Shown here: positions 23,141 through 35,436 of the stretch, piece by piece
How the letters are laid out: every line of letters starts with the position of its first letter
Numbering within the stretch: the stretch's first letter is position 1
Source of the DNA: Limnoperna fortunei
Taxonomy: Eukaryota > Mollusca > Bivalvia > Mytilida > Modiolidae
Direction: 5' to 3'
DNA length: 64,000 nucleotides
NCBI GenBank assembly: GCA_944474755.1
Contig: OX104124.1
Location: 27,626,452 to 27,690,451 of the forward strand
Translations under genes and position numbers: made by a program
The notes under the pieces: model-generated
Database searches by the model: none
The model's input: only the letters and a program-made list of their open reading frames with translations
Told to the model about the DNA's origin: nothing

Positions 23141-26100
23141 TTATTGACTGGTTCTTTATTGAGTTTTGTACAGTTTATTGACTGGTTCTTTATTGAGTTT
23201 TGTACAGTTTATTCACTGTTTCTTTATTGAGTTTTGTACAGTTTATTGACTGGTTCTTTATTTAGTTTTGTACAGTTTATTTACTGTTTTTTTTAATTTT
23301 GTTTTGTACAGTTTATTGACTGGTTCTTTATTTAGTTTTGTACAGTTTATTGACTGTTTTTTCATTTAGTTTGTGTACAATTTATGGACTGGTTCTTTAT
23401 TTAGTTTTGTACAGTTTATTGACTGTTTCTTTATTTAGTTTTGTACAGTTTATTGACTGTTTCTTTATTTAGTTTTGTACAGTTTATTGACTGGTTCTTT
23501 ATTGAGTTTTGTAATGTTTATTGACTGGTTCTTTATTGAGTTTGTGTACAGTTTTTTGACTGGTTCTTTATTGAGTTTTGTACAGTTTATTGACTTGTTC
23601 TTTATTCAGTTTTGTACAGTTTATTGACTGGTTCTTTATTGAGTTTGTGTACAATTTATTGACTGGTTCTTTATTTAGTTTTGTACAGTTTATTGACTGT
23701 TTTTTTATTTTGTTTTATACAGTTTATTGACTGTTTCTTTATTTAGTTTGTGTACAATTTATTGACTGGTTCTTTATTTAGTTTTGTACAGTTTATTGAC
23801 TGTTTTTTTTATTTTGTTTTGTACAGTTTATTGACTGGTTCTTTATTTAGTTTTGTACAGTTTATTGACTGGTTCTTTATAGAGTTTTGTACAGTTTATT
23901 GACTGGTTCTTTATTGAGTTTTGTACAGTTTATTGACTGTTTCTTTATTTAGTTTTGTACAGTTTATTGACTGTTTCTTTATTGAGTTTTGTACAGTTTA
24001 TTGACTGTTTCTTTATTGAGTTTTGTACAGTTTATAGACTGGTTCTTTATTGAGTTTTGTACAGTTTATTGACTGGTTCTTTATAGAGTTTTGTACAGTT
24101 TATTGACTGGTTCTTTATTGAATTTTGTACAGTTTATTGACTGTTTCTTTATTTAGTTTTGTACAGTTTATTGACTGATTCGTTTTTGAGTTTTGTACAG
24201 TTTATTGACTGGTTCTTTATTGAGCTTTGTACATTTTTTTGACTGGTTCTTTATTGAGTTTTGTACAGTTTATTCACTGTTTCTTTATTGAGTTTGGTAC
24301 AGTTTATTGACTGTTTCCTTATTTATTTTTGTACAGTTTATTGACTGGTTCTTTATTTAGTTTTGTACATTCTATTGACTTGTTCTTTATTGAGTTTTGT
24401 ACAGTTTATTGACTGGTTCTTTATTGAGTTTTGTACAGTTTATTGACTTGTTCTTTATTGAGTTTTGTGCAGTTTATTGACTGGTTCTTTATTGAGTTTT
24501 GTACAGTGTATTGACTGGTTCTTTATTCAGTTTTGTACAGTTTATTGACTAATTCTTTATTTATTTTTGTACAGTTTATTGACTGGTTCTTTATTCAGTT
24601 TTGTACAGTTTTTTGACTGTTTCTTTATTGAGTTTTGTACAGTTTATTGACTGGTTCTTTGTTCTGTTTTGTACTGTTTATTGACTGGTTCTTTGTTCAG
24701 TTTTGTACAGTTTATTGACTGGTTCTTCATTTAGTTTTGTACAGTTTATTGACTGTTTCTTTATTTAGTTTTGTACAGTTTATTGACTGTTTCTATATTT
24801 AGTTTTGTACAGTTTATTGACTGGTTCTTTATTCATTTTGTAATGTTTATTGACTGGTTCTTTATTGAGTTTTGTACAGTTTATTGACTGGTTCTTTATT
24901 CAGTTTTGTACAGTTTTTTGACTGGTTCTTTATTGAGTTTTGTACAGTTTATTGACTTGTTCTTTATTCAGTTTTGTACTGTTTATTGACTGGTTCTTTA
25001 TTGAGTTTTGTACAGTTTTTTGACTGGTTCTTTATTGAGTTTTGTACAGTTTATTCACTGTTTCTTTATTGAGTTTTGTACAGTTTATTGACTGGTTCTT
25101 TATTTAGTTTTGTACAGTTTATTGACTGTTTTTTTTAATTTTGTTTTGTACAGTTTATTGACTGGTTCTTTATTTAGTTTTGTACAGTTTATTGACTGTT
25201 TTTTCATTTAGTTTGTGTACAATTTATGGACTGGTTCTTTATTTAGTTTTGTACAGTTTATTGACTGTTTCTTTATTTAGTTTTGTACAGTTTATTGACT
25301 GTTTCTTTATTTAGTTTTGTACAGTTTATTGACTGGTTCTTTATTGAGTTTTGTAATGTTTATTGACTGGTTCTTTATTGAGTTTGTGTACAGTTTATTG
25401 ACTGGTTCTTTATTGAGTTTTGTACAGTTTATTGACTTGTTCTTTATTGAGTTCTGTACAGGTTATTGACTGGTTCTTTATTGAGTTTGTGTACAATTTA
25501 TTGACTGGTTCTTTATTTAGTTTTGTACAGTTTATTGACTGTTTTTTTATTTTGTTTTATACAGTTTATTGACTGTTTCTTTATTTAGTTTGTGTACAAT
25601 TTATTGACTGGTTCTTTATTTAGTTTTGTACAGTTTATTGACTGTTTTTTTTTTATTTTGTTTTGTACAGTTTATTGACTGGTTCTTTATTTAGTTTTGT
25701 ACAGTTTATTGACTGGTTCTTTATAGAGTTTTGTACAGTTTATTGACTGGTTCTTTATAGAGTTTTGTACAGTTTATTGACTGGTTCTTTATTGAGTTTT
25801 GTACAGTTTATTGACTGTTTCTTTATTTAGTTTTGTACAGTTTATTGACTGTTTCGTTTTTGAGTTTTGTACAGTTTATTGACTGGTTCTTTATTGAGTT
25901 TTGTACAGTTTATTGACTGTTTCCTTATTTAGTTTTGTACAGTTTATAGACTGTTTCTTTATTGAGTTTTGTACAGTTTATTGACTGTTTCTTTATTGAG
26001 TTTTGTACAGTTTATAGACTGGTTCTTTATTGAGTTTTGTACAGTTTATTGACTGGTTCTTTATTGAGCTTTGTACATTTTTTTGACTGGTTCTTTATTG

Positions 26101-26755
26101 AGTTTTGTACAGTTTATTCACTGTTTCTTTATTGAGTTTGGTACAGTTTATTGACTGTTTCCTTATTTATTTTTGTACAGTTTATTGACTGGTTCTTTAT
26201 TTAGTTTTGTACATTCTATTGACTTGTTCTTTATTGAGTTTTGTACAGTTTATTGACTGGTTCTTTATTGAGTTTTGTACAGTTTATTGACTTGTTCTTT
26301 ATTGAGTTTTGTGTAGTTTATTGACTGGTTCTTTATTGAGTTTTGTACAGTGTATTGACTGGTTCTTTATTCAGTTTTGTACAGTTTATTGACTAATTCT
26401 TTATTTATTTTTGTACAGTTTATTGACTGGTTCTTTATTCAGTTTTGTACAGTTTTTTGACTGTTTCTTTATTGAGTTTTGTACAGTTTATTGACTGGTT
26501 CTTTGTTCTGTTTTGTACTGTTTATTGACTGGTTCTTTGTTCAGTTTTGTACAGTTTATTGACTGGTTCTTCGTTTAGTTTTGTACAGTTTATTGACTGT
26601 TTCTTTATTTAGTTTTGTACAGTTTATTGACTGTTTCTATATTTAGTTTTGTACAGTTTATTGACTGGTTCTTTATTCATTTTGTAATGTTTATTGACTG
26701 GTTCTTTATTGAGTTTTGTACAGTTTATTGACTGGTTCTTTATTCAGTTTGTACA
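23066..26755. repeat. About 1842-bp tandem higher-order doublet
   Basis: About 23,066-24,907 and 24,908-26,755 match at offsets of 1841-1846 bp. Marks include GTACTG at 23,134 and 24,976, TACATTCTATTG at 24,366 and 26,210, and the TTTGTTCTG/GTACTG monomer pair followed by TTTGTTCAG near 24,657 and 26,505. The second copy has one additional TATAGAG monomer and a TTTCGTTTTTGAG region that the first has lost in part. Its first few dozen bases overlap the end of the previous doublet, where both assignments are possible. Confidence 0.83.
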
Positions 26756-29700
26756 GTTTTTTGACTGTTTCTTTATAGAGTTTTGTACAGTTTATTAACT
26801 GGTTCTTTGTTCTGTTTTGTACTGTTTATTGACTGGTTCTTTATGCAGTTTTGTAAAGTTTATTGACTGGTTCTTTTTTTATTTTTGTACAGTTTATTGA
26901 CTGTTTCTTTATTTAGTTTTGTACAGTTTATTGACTGTTTCTATATTTAGTTTTGTACAGTTTATTGACTGTTTCTTTATTTAGTTTTGTACAGTTTATT
27001 GACTGTTTCTTTATTTAGTTTGTGTACAATTTATTGACTGGTTCTTTATTTAGTTTTGTACAGTTTATTGGCTGTTTCTTTATTTAGTTTTGTACAGTTT
27101 ATTGACTGGTTCTTTATTCAGTTTTGTACAGTTTTTTGACTGTTTCTTTATTGAGATTTCTACAGTTTATTGACTGGTTCTTTGTTCTGTTCTGTACTGT
27201 TTATTGACTGGTTCTTTATTCAGTTTTGTACAGTTTATTGACTGGTTCTTTATTTAGTTTTGTACAGTTTATTGACTGTTTCTTTATTTAGTTTTGTACA
27301 GTTTATTGACTGTTTTTATATTTAGTTTTGTACATTTTATTGACTGTTTCTTTATTTAGTTTTGTACAGTTTATTGACTGTTTCTTTATTTAGTTTGTGT
27401 ACAATTTATGGACTGGTTCTTTATTTAGTTTCGTACAGTTTATTGACTGTTTCTTCATTTAGTTTTGTACAGTTTATTGACTGTTTCTTTATTTAGTTTT
27501 GTACAGTTTATTGACTGGTTCTTTATTGAGTTTTGTACAGTTTATTGACTGGTTCTTTATTCAGTTTTGTAATGTTTATTGACCTGTTCTTTATTGAGTT
27601 TTGTACAGTTTATTGACTGGTTCTTTATTCATTTTTGTACAGTTTATTGACTGGTTCTTTATTGAGTTTTCTACAGTTTATTGACTGTTTCTTTTTTGAG
27701 TTTTATACAGTTTATTGACTGGTTCTTTATTCAGTTTTGTACAGTTTATTGACTGGTTCTTTATTGAGTTTGTGTACAGTTTTTTGACTGGTTCTTTATT
27801 GAGTTTTGTACAGTTTATTGACTTGTTCTTTATTCAGTTTTGTACAGTTTATTGACTGTTTCTTTATTTAGTTTTGTACAATTTATTGACTGTTTCTTTA
27901 TTTAGTTTTGTACAGTTAATTGACTGTTTCTTTATTTATTTTTGTACAGTTTATTGACTGGTTCTTTATTTATTTTTGTACAGTTTATTGACTGGTTCTT
28001 TATTGAGTTTTGTACAGTTAATTGACTGGTTCTTTATTGAGTTTTGTGCAGTTTATTGACTGGTTCTTTATTGAGTTTTGTACAGATTATTGACTGGTTC
28101 TTTATTCAGTTTTGTACAGTTTATTGAATAATTCTTTATTCAGTTTTGTACAGTTTATTGACTGGTTTTTTTTTCAGTTTTGTACAGTTTTTTAACTGTT
28201 TCTTTATTGAGTTTTGTACAGTTTATTGACTGGTTCTTTGTTCTGTTTTGTACTGTTTATTGACTGGTTCTTTATTCAGTTTTGTACAGTTTATTGACTG
28301 GTTCTTTTTTTAGTTTTGTACAGTTTATTGACTTTCTTTATTTAGTTTTGTACAGTTTATTGACTGTTTCTATATTTAGTTTTGTACAGTTTATTTACTG
28401 TTTCTTTATTTAGTTTTGTACAGTTTATTGAATGTTTCTTTATTTAGTTTGTGTACAATTTATGGACTGGTTCTTTATTTAGTTTTCTACAGTTTATTGA
28501 CTGTTTCTTTATTTAGTTTTCTACAGTTTATTGACTGTTTCTTTATTTAGTTTTGTACAGTTTATTGACTGGTTCTTTATTGAGTTTTGTACAGTTTATT
28601 GACTGGTTCTTTATTCAGTTTTGAAATGTTTATTGACTGGTTCTTTATTGAGTTTTGTACAGTTTATTGACTGGTTCTTTATTGAGTTTTGTACAGTTTA
28701 TTGACTGGTTCTTTTTTGAGTTTTATACAGTTTATTGACTGGTTCTTTATTCAGTTTTGTACAGTTTATTGACTGGTTCTTTATTGAGTTTTGTGCAGTT
28801 TATTGACTGGTTCTTTGTTCTGTTTTGTACTGTTTATTGACTGGTTCTTTATTCAGTTTTGTACAGTTTATTAACTGGTTCTTTTTTTAGTTTTGTACAG
28901 TTTATTGACTGTTTCTTTATTTAGTTTTGTACAGTTTATTGACTGTTTCTATATTTAGTTTTGTACAGTTTATTGACTGTTTCTTTATTTAGTTTTGTAG
29001 AGTTTAGTGACTGTTTCTTTATTTAGTTTGTGTACAATTTATGGACTGGTTCTTTATTTAGTTTTGTACAGTTTATTGACTGTTTCTTTATTTAGTTTTG
29101 TACAGTTTATTGACTGTTTCTTTATTTAGTTTTGTACAGTTTATTGACTGGTTCTTTATTGAGTTTTGTACAGTTTCTTGACTGGTTCTTTATTGAGTTT
29201 TGAAATGTTTATTGACTGGTTCTTTATTGAGTTTTGTACAGTTTATTGACTGGTTCTTTATTCATTTTTGTACAGTTTATTGACTGGTTCTTTATTGAGT
29301 TTTGTACAGTTTATTGACTGGTTCTTTTTTGAGTTTTATACAGTTTATTGACTGGTTCTTTATTTAGTTTTGTACAGTTTATTGACTGGTTCTTTATTGA
29401 GTTTGTGTACAGTTTTTTGACTGGTTCTTTATTGAGTTTTGTACAGTTTATTGACTTGTTCTTTATTCAGTTTTGTACAGTTTATTGACTGGTTCTTTTT
29501 GAGGTTTCTACAGTTTTTTGACTGGTTCTTCATTGAGTTTTGTACAGTTTATTCACTGTTTCTTTATTGAGTTTTGTACAGTTTATTGACTGTTTCTTTA
29601 TTTATTTTTGTACAGTTTATTGACTGGTTCTTTATTTAGTTTTGTACAGTTTATTGACTGGTCCTTTATTGAGTTTTGTACAGTTTATTGACTGGTTCTT

Positions 29701-29850
29701 TATTGAGTTTTGTGCAGTTTATTGACTGGTTCTTTATTGAGTTTTGTACAGTTTATTGACTGGTTCTTTATTCAGTTTTATACAGTTTATTGACTGGTTT
29801 TCTATTCAGTTTTGTACAGTTTTTTAACTGTTTCTTTATTGAGTTTTGTA
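26756..29850. repeat. Copy 2 of the 9405-bp-offset block
   Basis: This matches about 17.35-20.45 kb, including the 613-bp-type doublet (here offset 577). Private changes are a 2-bp loss (TTGACTTTCTTT near 28,331), TTTGGCTG-type substitutions near 27,070 and loss of the CATTTTTG monomer near 28,680. The copy shows that a region of about 3 kb already containing a duplication was itself duplicated. Confidence 0.82.
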
Positions 29851-30149
29851 CAGTTTATTGACTGGTTCTTTGTTCTGTTTTGTACTGTTTATTGACTGGT
29901 TCTTTATTCAGTTTTGTACAGTTTATTGACTGGTTCTTTATTTAGTTTTGTACAGTTTATTGACTGTTTCTTTATTTAGTTTTGTACAGTTTATTGACTG
30001 TTTCTATATTTAGTTTTGTACAGTTTATTGACTGTTTCTTTATTTAGTTTTGTACAGTTTATTGACTGTTTCTTTATTTAGTTTGTGTACAATTTATGGA
30101 CTGGTTCTTTATTTAGTTTTCTACAGTTTATTGACTATTTCTTTATTTA

Positions 30150-33100
30150 GTTTTGTTCAGTTTATTGACTGTTTCTTTATTTAGTTTTGTACAGTTTATT
30201 GACTGGTTCTTTATTGAGTTTTGTACAGTTTATTGACTGGTTCTTTATTCAGTTTTGTAATGTTTATTGACTGGTTCTTTATTTAGTTTTGTACAGTTTA
30301 TTGACTGGTTCTTTATTCAGTTTTGTACAGTTTTTTGACTGTTTCTTTATAGAGTTTTGTACAGTTTATTAACTGGTTCTTTGTTCTATTTTGTACTGTT
30401 TATTGACTGGTTCTTTATGCAGTTTTGTAAAGTTTATTGACTGGTTCTTTTTTTAGTTTTGTACAGTTTATTGACTGTTTCTTTATTTAGTTTTGTACAG
30501 TTTATTAACTGTTTCTATATTTAGTTTTGTACAGTTTATTGACTGTTTCTTTATTTAGTTTTGTACAGTTTATTGACTGTTTCTTTATTTAGTTTGTGTA
30601 CAATTTATGGAGTGGTTCTTTATTTAGTTTTGTACAGTTTATTAACTGTTTCTATATTTAGTTTTGTACAGTTTATTGACTGTTTCTTTATTTAGTTTTG
30701 TACAGTTTATTGACTGTTTCTTTATTTAGTTTGTGTACAATTTGTGGAGTGGTTCTTTATTTAGTTTTGTACAGTTTATTGACTGTTTCTTTATTTAGTT
30801 TTGTACAGTTTATTGACTGTTTCTTTATTTAGTTTGTGTACAATTTGTGGAGTGGTTCTTTATTTAGTTTTGTACAGTTTATTGACTGTTTCTTTATTTA
30901 GTTTTGTACAGTTTATTGACTGTTTCTTTATTTAGTTTTGTACAGTTTATTGACTGGTTCTTTATTGAGTTTTATACAGTTTATTGACTGGTTTTTTATT
31001 CAGTTTTGTAATGTTTATTGACTGGTTCTTCATTGAGTTTTGTACAGTTATTGACTGGTTTTTATTCATTTTTGTACAGTTTATTTACTGGTTCTTTATT
31101 GAGTTTTCTACAGTTTATTAACTGGATCTTTTTTGAGTTTTATACAGTTTATTGACTGGTTCTTTATTCAGTTTTGTACAGTTTATTGACTGGTTATTTA
31201 TTGAGTTTGTGTACAGTTTTTTGACTGGTTCTTTATTGAGTTTTGTACAGTTTATTGACTTGTTCTTTATTCAGTTTTGTACTGTTTATTGACTGGTTCT
31301 TTATTGAGTTTTGTACAGTTTTTTGACTGGTTCTTTATTGAGTTTTGTACAGTTTATTCACTGTTTCTTTATTGAGTTTTGTACAGTTTATTGACTGTTT
31401 CTTTATTTAGTTTGTGTACAATTTATTGACTGGTTCTTTATTTAGTTTTGTACAGTTTATTGACTGTTTTTTTTTTATTTTGTTTTGTACAGTTTATTGA
31501 CTGTTTCTTTATTTAGTTTTGTACAGTTTATTGACTGGTTCTTTATTGAGTTTTGTAATGTTTATTGACTGGTTCTTTATTGAGTTTGTGTACAGTTTTT
31601 TGACTGGTTCTTTATTGAGTTTTGTACAGTTTATTGACTTGTTCTTTATTCAGTTTTGTACAGTTTATTGACTGGTTCTTTATTGAGTTTGTGTACAATT
31701 TATTGACTGGTTCTTTATTTAGTTTTGTACAGTTTATTGACTGTTTTTTTATTTTGTTTTATACAGTTTATTGACTGTTTCTTTATTTATTTTGTGTACA
31801 ATTTATTGACTGGTTCTTTATTTAGTTTTGTACAGTTTATTGACTGTTTTTTTTTTATTTTGTTTTGTACAGTTTATTGACTGGTTCTTTATTTAGTTTT
31901 GTACAGTTTATTGACTGGTTCTTTATAGAGTTTTGAACAGTTTATTGACTGGTTCTTTATTGAGTTTTGTACAGTTTATTGACTGTTTCTTTATTTAGTT
32001 TTGTACAGTTTATTGACTGTTTCGTTTTTGAGTTTTGTACAGTTTATTGACTGGTTCTTTATTGAGTTTTGTACAGTTTATTGACTGTTTCTTTATTTAG
32101 TTTTGTACAGTTTATTGACTGGTTCTTTATTGAGTTTTGTACAGTTTATTGACTGGTTCTTTATTCAGTTTTGTAATGTTTATTGACTGGTTCTGTATTT
32201 AGTTTTGTACAGTTTATTGACTGGTTCTTTATTCAGTTTTGTACAGTTTTTTGACTGTTTCTTTATAGAGTTTTGTACAGTTTATTAACTGGTTCTTTGT
32301 TCTATTTTGTACTGTTTATTGACTGGTTCTTTATGCAGTTTTGTAAAGTTTATTGACTGGCTCTTTTTTTAGTTTTGTACAGTTTATTGACTGTTTCTTT
32401 ATTTAGTTTTGTACAGTTTATTAACTAATTCTATATTTAGTTTTGTACAGTTTATTGACTGTTTCTTTATTTAGTTTTGTACAGTTTATTGACTGTTTCT
32501 TTATTTAGTTTGTGTACAATTTATGGAGTGGTTCTTTATTTAGTTTTGAACAGTTTATTAACTGTTTCTATATTTAGTTTTGTACAGTTTATTGACTGTT
32601 TCTTTATTTACTTTTGTACAGTTTATTGACTGTTTCTTTATTTAGTTTGTGTACAATTTATGGAGTGGTTCTTTATTTAGTTTTGTACAGTTTATTGACT
32701 GTTTCTTTATTTAGTTTTGTACAGTTTATTGACTGTTTCTTTATTTAGTTTTGTACAGTTTATTGACTGGTTCTTTATTGAGTTTTATACAGTTTATTGA
32801 CTGGTTTTTTATTCAGTTTTGTAATGTTTATTGACTGGTTCTTCATTGAGTTTTGTACAGTTATTGACTGGTTTTTATTCATTTTTGTACAGTTTATTTA
32901 CTGGTTCTTTATTGAGTTTTCTACACTTTATTGACTGGTTCTTTTTTGAGTTTTATACAGTTTATTGACTGGTTCTTTATTCAGTTTTGTACAGTTTATT
33001 GACTGGTTCTTTATTGAGTTTGTGTACAGTTTTTTGACTGGTTCTTTATTGAGTTTTGTACAGTTTATTGACTTGTTCTTTATTCAGTTTTGTACTGTTT

Positions 33101-34040
33101 ATTGACTGGTTCTTTATTGAGTTTTGTACAGTTTTTTGACTGGTTCTTTATTGAGTTTTGTACAGTTTATTCACTGTTTCTTTATTGAGTTTTGTACAGT
33201 TTATTGACTGTTTCTTTATTTAGTTTGTGTACAATTTATTGACTGGTTCTTTATTTAGTTTTGTACAGTTTTTTGACTGTTTTTTTTAATTTTGTTTTGT
33301 ACAGTTTATTTACTGGTTCTTTATTTAGTTTTGTACAGTTTATTGACTGTTTTTTCATTTAGTTTGTGTACAATTTATGGACTGGTTCTTTATTTAGTTT
33401 TGTACAGTTTATTGACTGTTTCTTTTTTTTAGTTTTGTACAGTTTATTGACTGTTTCTTTATTTAGTTTTGTACAGTTTATTGACTGGTTCTTTATTGAG
33501 TTTTGTAATGTTTATTGACTGGTTCTTTATTGAGTTTGTGTACAGTTTTTTGACTGGTTCTTTATTGAGTTTTGTACAGTTTATTGACTTGTTCTTTATT
33601 GAGTTCTGTACAGGTTATTGACTGGTTCTTTATTGAGTTTGTGTACAATTTATTGACTGGTTCTTTATTTAGTTTTGTACAGTTTATTGACTGTTTTTTT
33701 ATTTTGTTTTATACAGTTTATTGACTGTTTCTTTATTTAGTTTGTGTACAATTTATTGACTGGTTCTTTATTTAGTTTTGTACAGTTTATTGACTGTTTT
33801 TTTTTTATTTTGTTTTGTACAGTTTATTGACTGGTTCTTTATTTAGTTTTGTACAGTTTATTGACTGGTTCTTTATAGAGTTTTGTACAGTTTATTGACT
33901 GGTTCTTTATTGAGTTTTGTACAGTTTATTGACTGTTTCTTTATTTAGTTTTGTACAGTTTATTGACTGTTTCGTTTTTGAGTTTTGTACAGTTTATTGA
34001 CTGGTTCTTTATTGAGTTTTGTACAGTTTATTGACTGTTT
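30150..34040. repeat. About 1916-bp tandem higher-order doublet
   Basis: About 30,150-32,065 and 32,066-34,040 match. The offset is 1916 from the cassette (TTCTATTTTG 30,384/32,300; CAATTTATGGAGTGG 30,601/32,517) and becomes 1813 after a 103-bp repeat found only in the first copy. Further right, the second copy has extra monomers around 33,290-33,420. Both copies carry the short GTACAGTTATTGAC unit (near 31,042 and 32,855). Confidence 0.84.
30738..30943. repeat. 103-bp tandem pair (34+34+35)
   Basis: A three-monomer group beginning CAATTTGTGGAGTGG is present twice in a row, at 30,738-30,840 and 30,841-30,943. The G in TTTGTGG is found only in these two units; the related copies read TTTATGG. 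The parental monomer therefore mutated first and was then duplicated, giving a clear order of events on a small scale. Confidence 0.88.
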
Positions 34041-35436
34041 CTTTATTTAGTTTTGTACAGTTTATAGACTGTTTCTTTATTGAGTTTTGTACAGTTTATT
34101 GACTGTTTCTTTATTGAGTTTTGTACAGTTTATAGACTGGTTCTTTATTGAGTTTTGTACAGTTTATTGACTGGTTCTTTATTGAGCTTTGTACAGTTTT
34201 TTGACTGGTTCTTTATTGAGTTTTGTACAGTTTATTCACTGTTACTTTATTGAGTTTGGTACAGTGTATTGACTGGTTCTTTATTCAGTTTTGTACAGTT
34301 TATTGACTAATTCTTTATTGAGTTTTGTACAGTTTATTGACTGGTTCTTTATTCAGTTTTGTACAGTTTTTTGACTGTTTCTTTATTGAGTTTTGTACAG
34401 TTTATTGACTGGTTCTTTGTTCTGTTTTGTACTGTTTATTGACTGGTTCTTTATTCAGTTTTGTACAGTTTATTGCCTGGTTCTTTATTTAGTTTTGTAC
34501 AGTTTATTGACTGTTTCTTTATTTAGTTTTTTACAGTTTATTGACTGTTTCTATATTTAGTTTTGTACAGTTTATTGACTGGTTCTTTATTCAGTTTTGT
34601 AATGTTTATTGACTGGTTCTTTATTGAGTTTTGAACAGTTTATTGACAGGTTCTTTATTCAGTTTTGTACAGTTTTTTGACTGTTTCTTTATAGAGTTTT
34701 GTACACTTTATTAACTGGTTCTTTGTTCTGTTTTGTACTGTTTATTGACTGGTTCTTTATGCAGTTTTGTAAAGTTTATTGACTGGTTCTTTTTTTAGTT
34801 TTGTACAGTTTATTGACTGTTTCTTTATTTAGTTTTGTACAGTTTATTGACTGTTTCTATATTTAGTTTTGTACAGTTTATTGACTGTTTCTTTATTTAG
34901 TTTTGTACAGTTTATTGACTGTTTCTTTATTTAGTTTGTGTACAATTTATTGACTTGTTCTTTATTTAGTTTTGTATAGTTTATTGACTGTTTCTATATT
35001 TAGTTTTGTACAGTTTATTGACTGTTTCTTTATTTAGTTTTGTACAGTTTATTGACTGGTTCTTTATTGAGTTTTGTACAGTTTATTGACTGGTTCTTTA
35101 TTCAGTTTTGTAATGTTTATTGACTGGTTCTTCATTGAGTTTTGTACAGTTTATTGACTGGTTCTTTATTCATTTTTGTACAGTTTATTTACTGGTTCTT
35201 TATTTAGTTTTGTACAGTTAATTAACTGGTTCTTTTTTGAGTTTTATACAGTTTATTGACTGGTTCTTTATTCAGTTTTGTACAGTTTATTGACTGGTTC
35301 TTTATTGAGTTTGTGTACAGTTTATTGACTGGTTCTTTATTAAGTTTTGTACAGTTTATTGACTTGTTCTTTATTCAGTTTTGTACAGTTTATTGACTGG
35401 TTCTTTATTGAGTTTTGTACAGTTTATTGACTGGTT
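34041..35436. repeat. Long-range duplicated block, copy 1 (pairs with about 51.13-52.35 kb)
   Basis: From GAGCTTTGTACAG at 34,184 to about 35,390 the sequence matches 51,131 onward at a constant offset of 16,947 bp. Shared private marks are GTTACTTTATTGAG, TTTATTGCCTGGTTC, TAGTTTTTTACAG, TTGACAGGTTC, GTACACTTTATTAACTGG, GTACAGTTAATTAACTGG and TTATTAAGTTTTG. I saw one clear difference, TTTATTGACTTG here against TTTATGGACTTG there. Confidence 0.88.
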
